DNA of 6,835 bases from Alistipes sp. (GTDB taxonomy: Bacteria; Bacteroidota; Bacteroidia; Bacteroidales; Rikenellaceae). Of this stretch, positions 6,598 through 6,835 are shown one piece after another; within the stretch, counting starts at the first letter, position 1; each line of letters opens with the position of its first letter. The translations under genes and the position numbers were made by a program. Below the pieces are notes generated by a model. The model was not told the DNA's origin. It worked only from the letters and a program-made list of their open reading frames with translations, and ran no database searches. The stretch is from positions 1-6,835 of the forward strand of contig JAITWC010000017.1 in the NCBI GenBank assembly GCA_031285485.1, in the 5' to 3' direction.

Positions 6598-6606
6598 AAA
6601 CCGGGG

Positions 6607-6614
6607 CAAAGGTA
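6607..6614 (-). promoter_or_regulatory. -7 box TACCTTTG for the PssA-porin operon
   Basis: Minus-strand TACCTTTG matches the TAnnTTTG consensus exactly and lies nine bases before ATG 6597, so the transcript would have almost no leader. The -33 TTTG is not clear. The box overlaps the alternative TTG start at 6609, which argues for ATG 6597. Confidence 0.55.
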
Positions 6615-6668
6615 ATCAAAAAATCACTACCATTGATTTTTCACGCTTTTCAAAAGTGTCCCGTTGCT

Positions 6669-6702
6669 TTTGGTTTTATTACGCGGGAAATCTTTATCTT
6701 CG
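6669..6702 (+). promoter_or_regulatory. Possible plus-strand promoter (TTTG, 22 bases, TATCTTCG)
   Basis: TTTG at 6669-6672 and TATCTTCG at 6695-6702 resemble the Bacteroidota -33/-7 pair; the -7 box has one mismatch to TAnnTTTG. It points away from the fusion gene, toward sequence leaving the window on the right. Confidence 0.35.
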
Positions 6703-6744
6703 CACCGTGATTCCCGCCGGGACATATGGCATCGACACCGCCGC

Positions 6745-6766
6745 CGCCGCGTCCGGCCGCGCGGCG
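6745..6766. other. GC-rich hairpin
   Basis: CGCCGCG (6745-6751) pairs perfectly with CGCGGCG (6760-6766) around an 8-base loop. It would lie in the leader of any transcript from the plus-strand promoter-like pair. No T run follows directly, so it is not a clear terminator. Confidence 0.35.
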
Positions 6767-6789
6767 TGTTATATTCTTAACATTTACCA

Positions 6790-6801
6790 CCCCCCCCCCC
6801 C
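6790..6801 (+). repeat. C12 homopolymer tract
   Basis: Twelve consecutive C in the divergent intergenic region, about 190 bases upstream of the fusion gene's start and about 90 bases after the plus-strand -7-like box. It lies in an open plus-strand frame starting at ATG 6726 that continues to the window edge. Such tracts slip readily during replication; they are also error-prone in sequencing. Confidence 0.9.
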
Positions 6802-6835
6802 ACGTTAAATTCTATACATTCCGGGGCCGTTTTAC

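Noticed and set aside
6777..6808. TTAAC and GTTAA flanking the C12 tract as an inverted repeat
   Set aside because: Only five bases match on each side across 22 bases, which is expected by chance.

Overview
The window looks like chromosomal DNA from a high-GC member of the Bacteroidota, most likely Bacteroidales and possibly an Alistipes/Rikenellaceae relative (inference). Supporting signs are a BACON-type lipoprotein, a Porin_10-like outer-membrane barrel, a Bacteroidota-type PssA and several TAnnTTTG -7 promoter boxes in place of E. coli-type promoters.

Left part (1-1961, minus strand). A surface lipoprotein with an Ig-like and a BACON-like domain runs off the left edge. It can be read as one open frame from 951 to base 1, where it is cut by the window. 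Upstream of it is a polytopic membrane-protein gene that appears broken twice. It is split by a one-base shift in a six-base G run (plus-strand C run 1517-1522), and it has no normal 5' end. Its upstream side abuts the first codons of an IS3-type transposase orfA (start 1961), so an insertion-sequence remnant seems to have replaced the start.

Middle (1962-2957). An AT-richer intergenic stretch holds an inverted repeat, a possible 54-codon small ORF and two promoter-like boxes. It leads into an intact plus-strand plsY, which encodes the acyl-phosphate glycerol-3-phosphate acyltransferase. A bidirectional terminator at 2964-2989 separates plsY from the convergent operon on the right.

Right part (2994-6597, minus strand). 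A two-gene unit is led by a 954-codon gene that fuses a complete phosphatidylserine synthase (PssA) in frame to a complete Porin_10-like barrel, through a signal-peptide-like hydrophobic segment. A periplasmic lytic transglycosylase follows 43 bases later. A divergent upstream region (6598-6835) carries a -7 box for the fusion gene, a plus-strand promoter-like pair, a GC hairpin and a C12 homopolymer.

The shared theme is the cell envelope: phospholipid synthesis (PlsY, PssA), the outer membrane (porin, lipoprotein) and peptidoglycan turnover (transglycosylase). The most unusual item is the PssA-porin fusion. No complete new defence or mobile system is visible.
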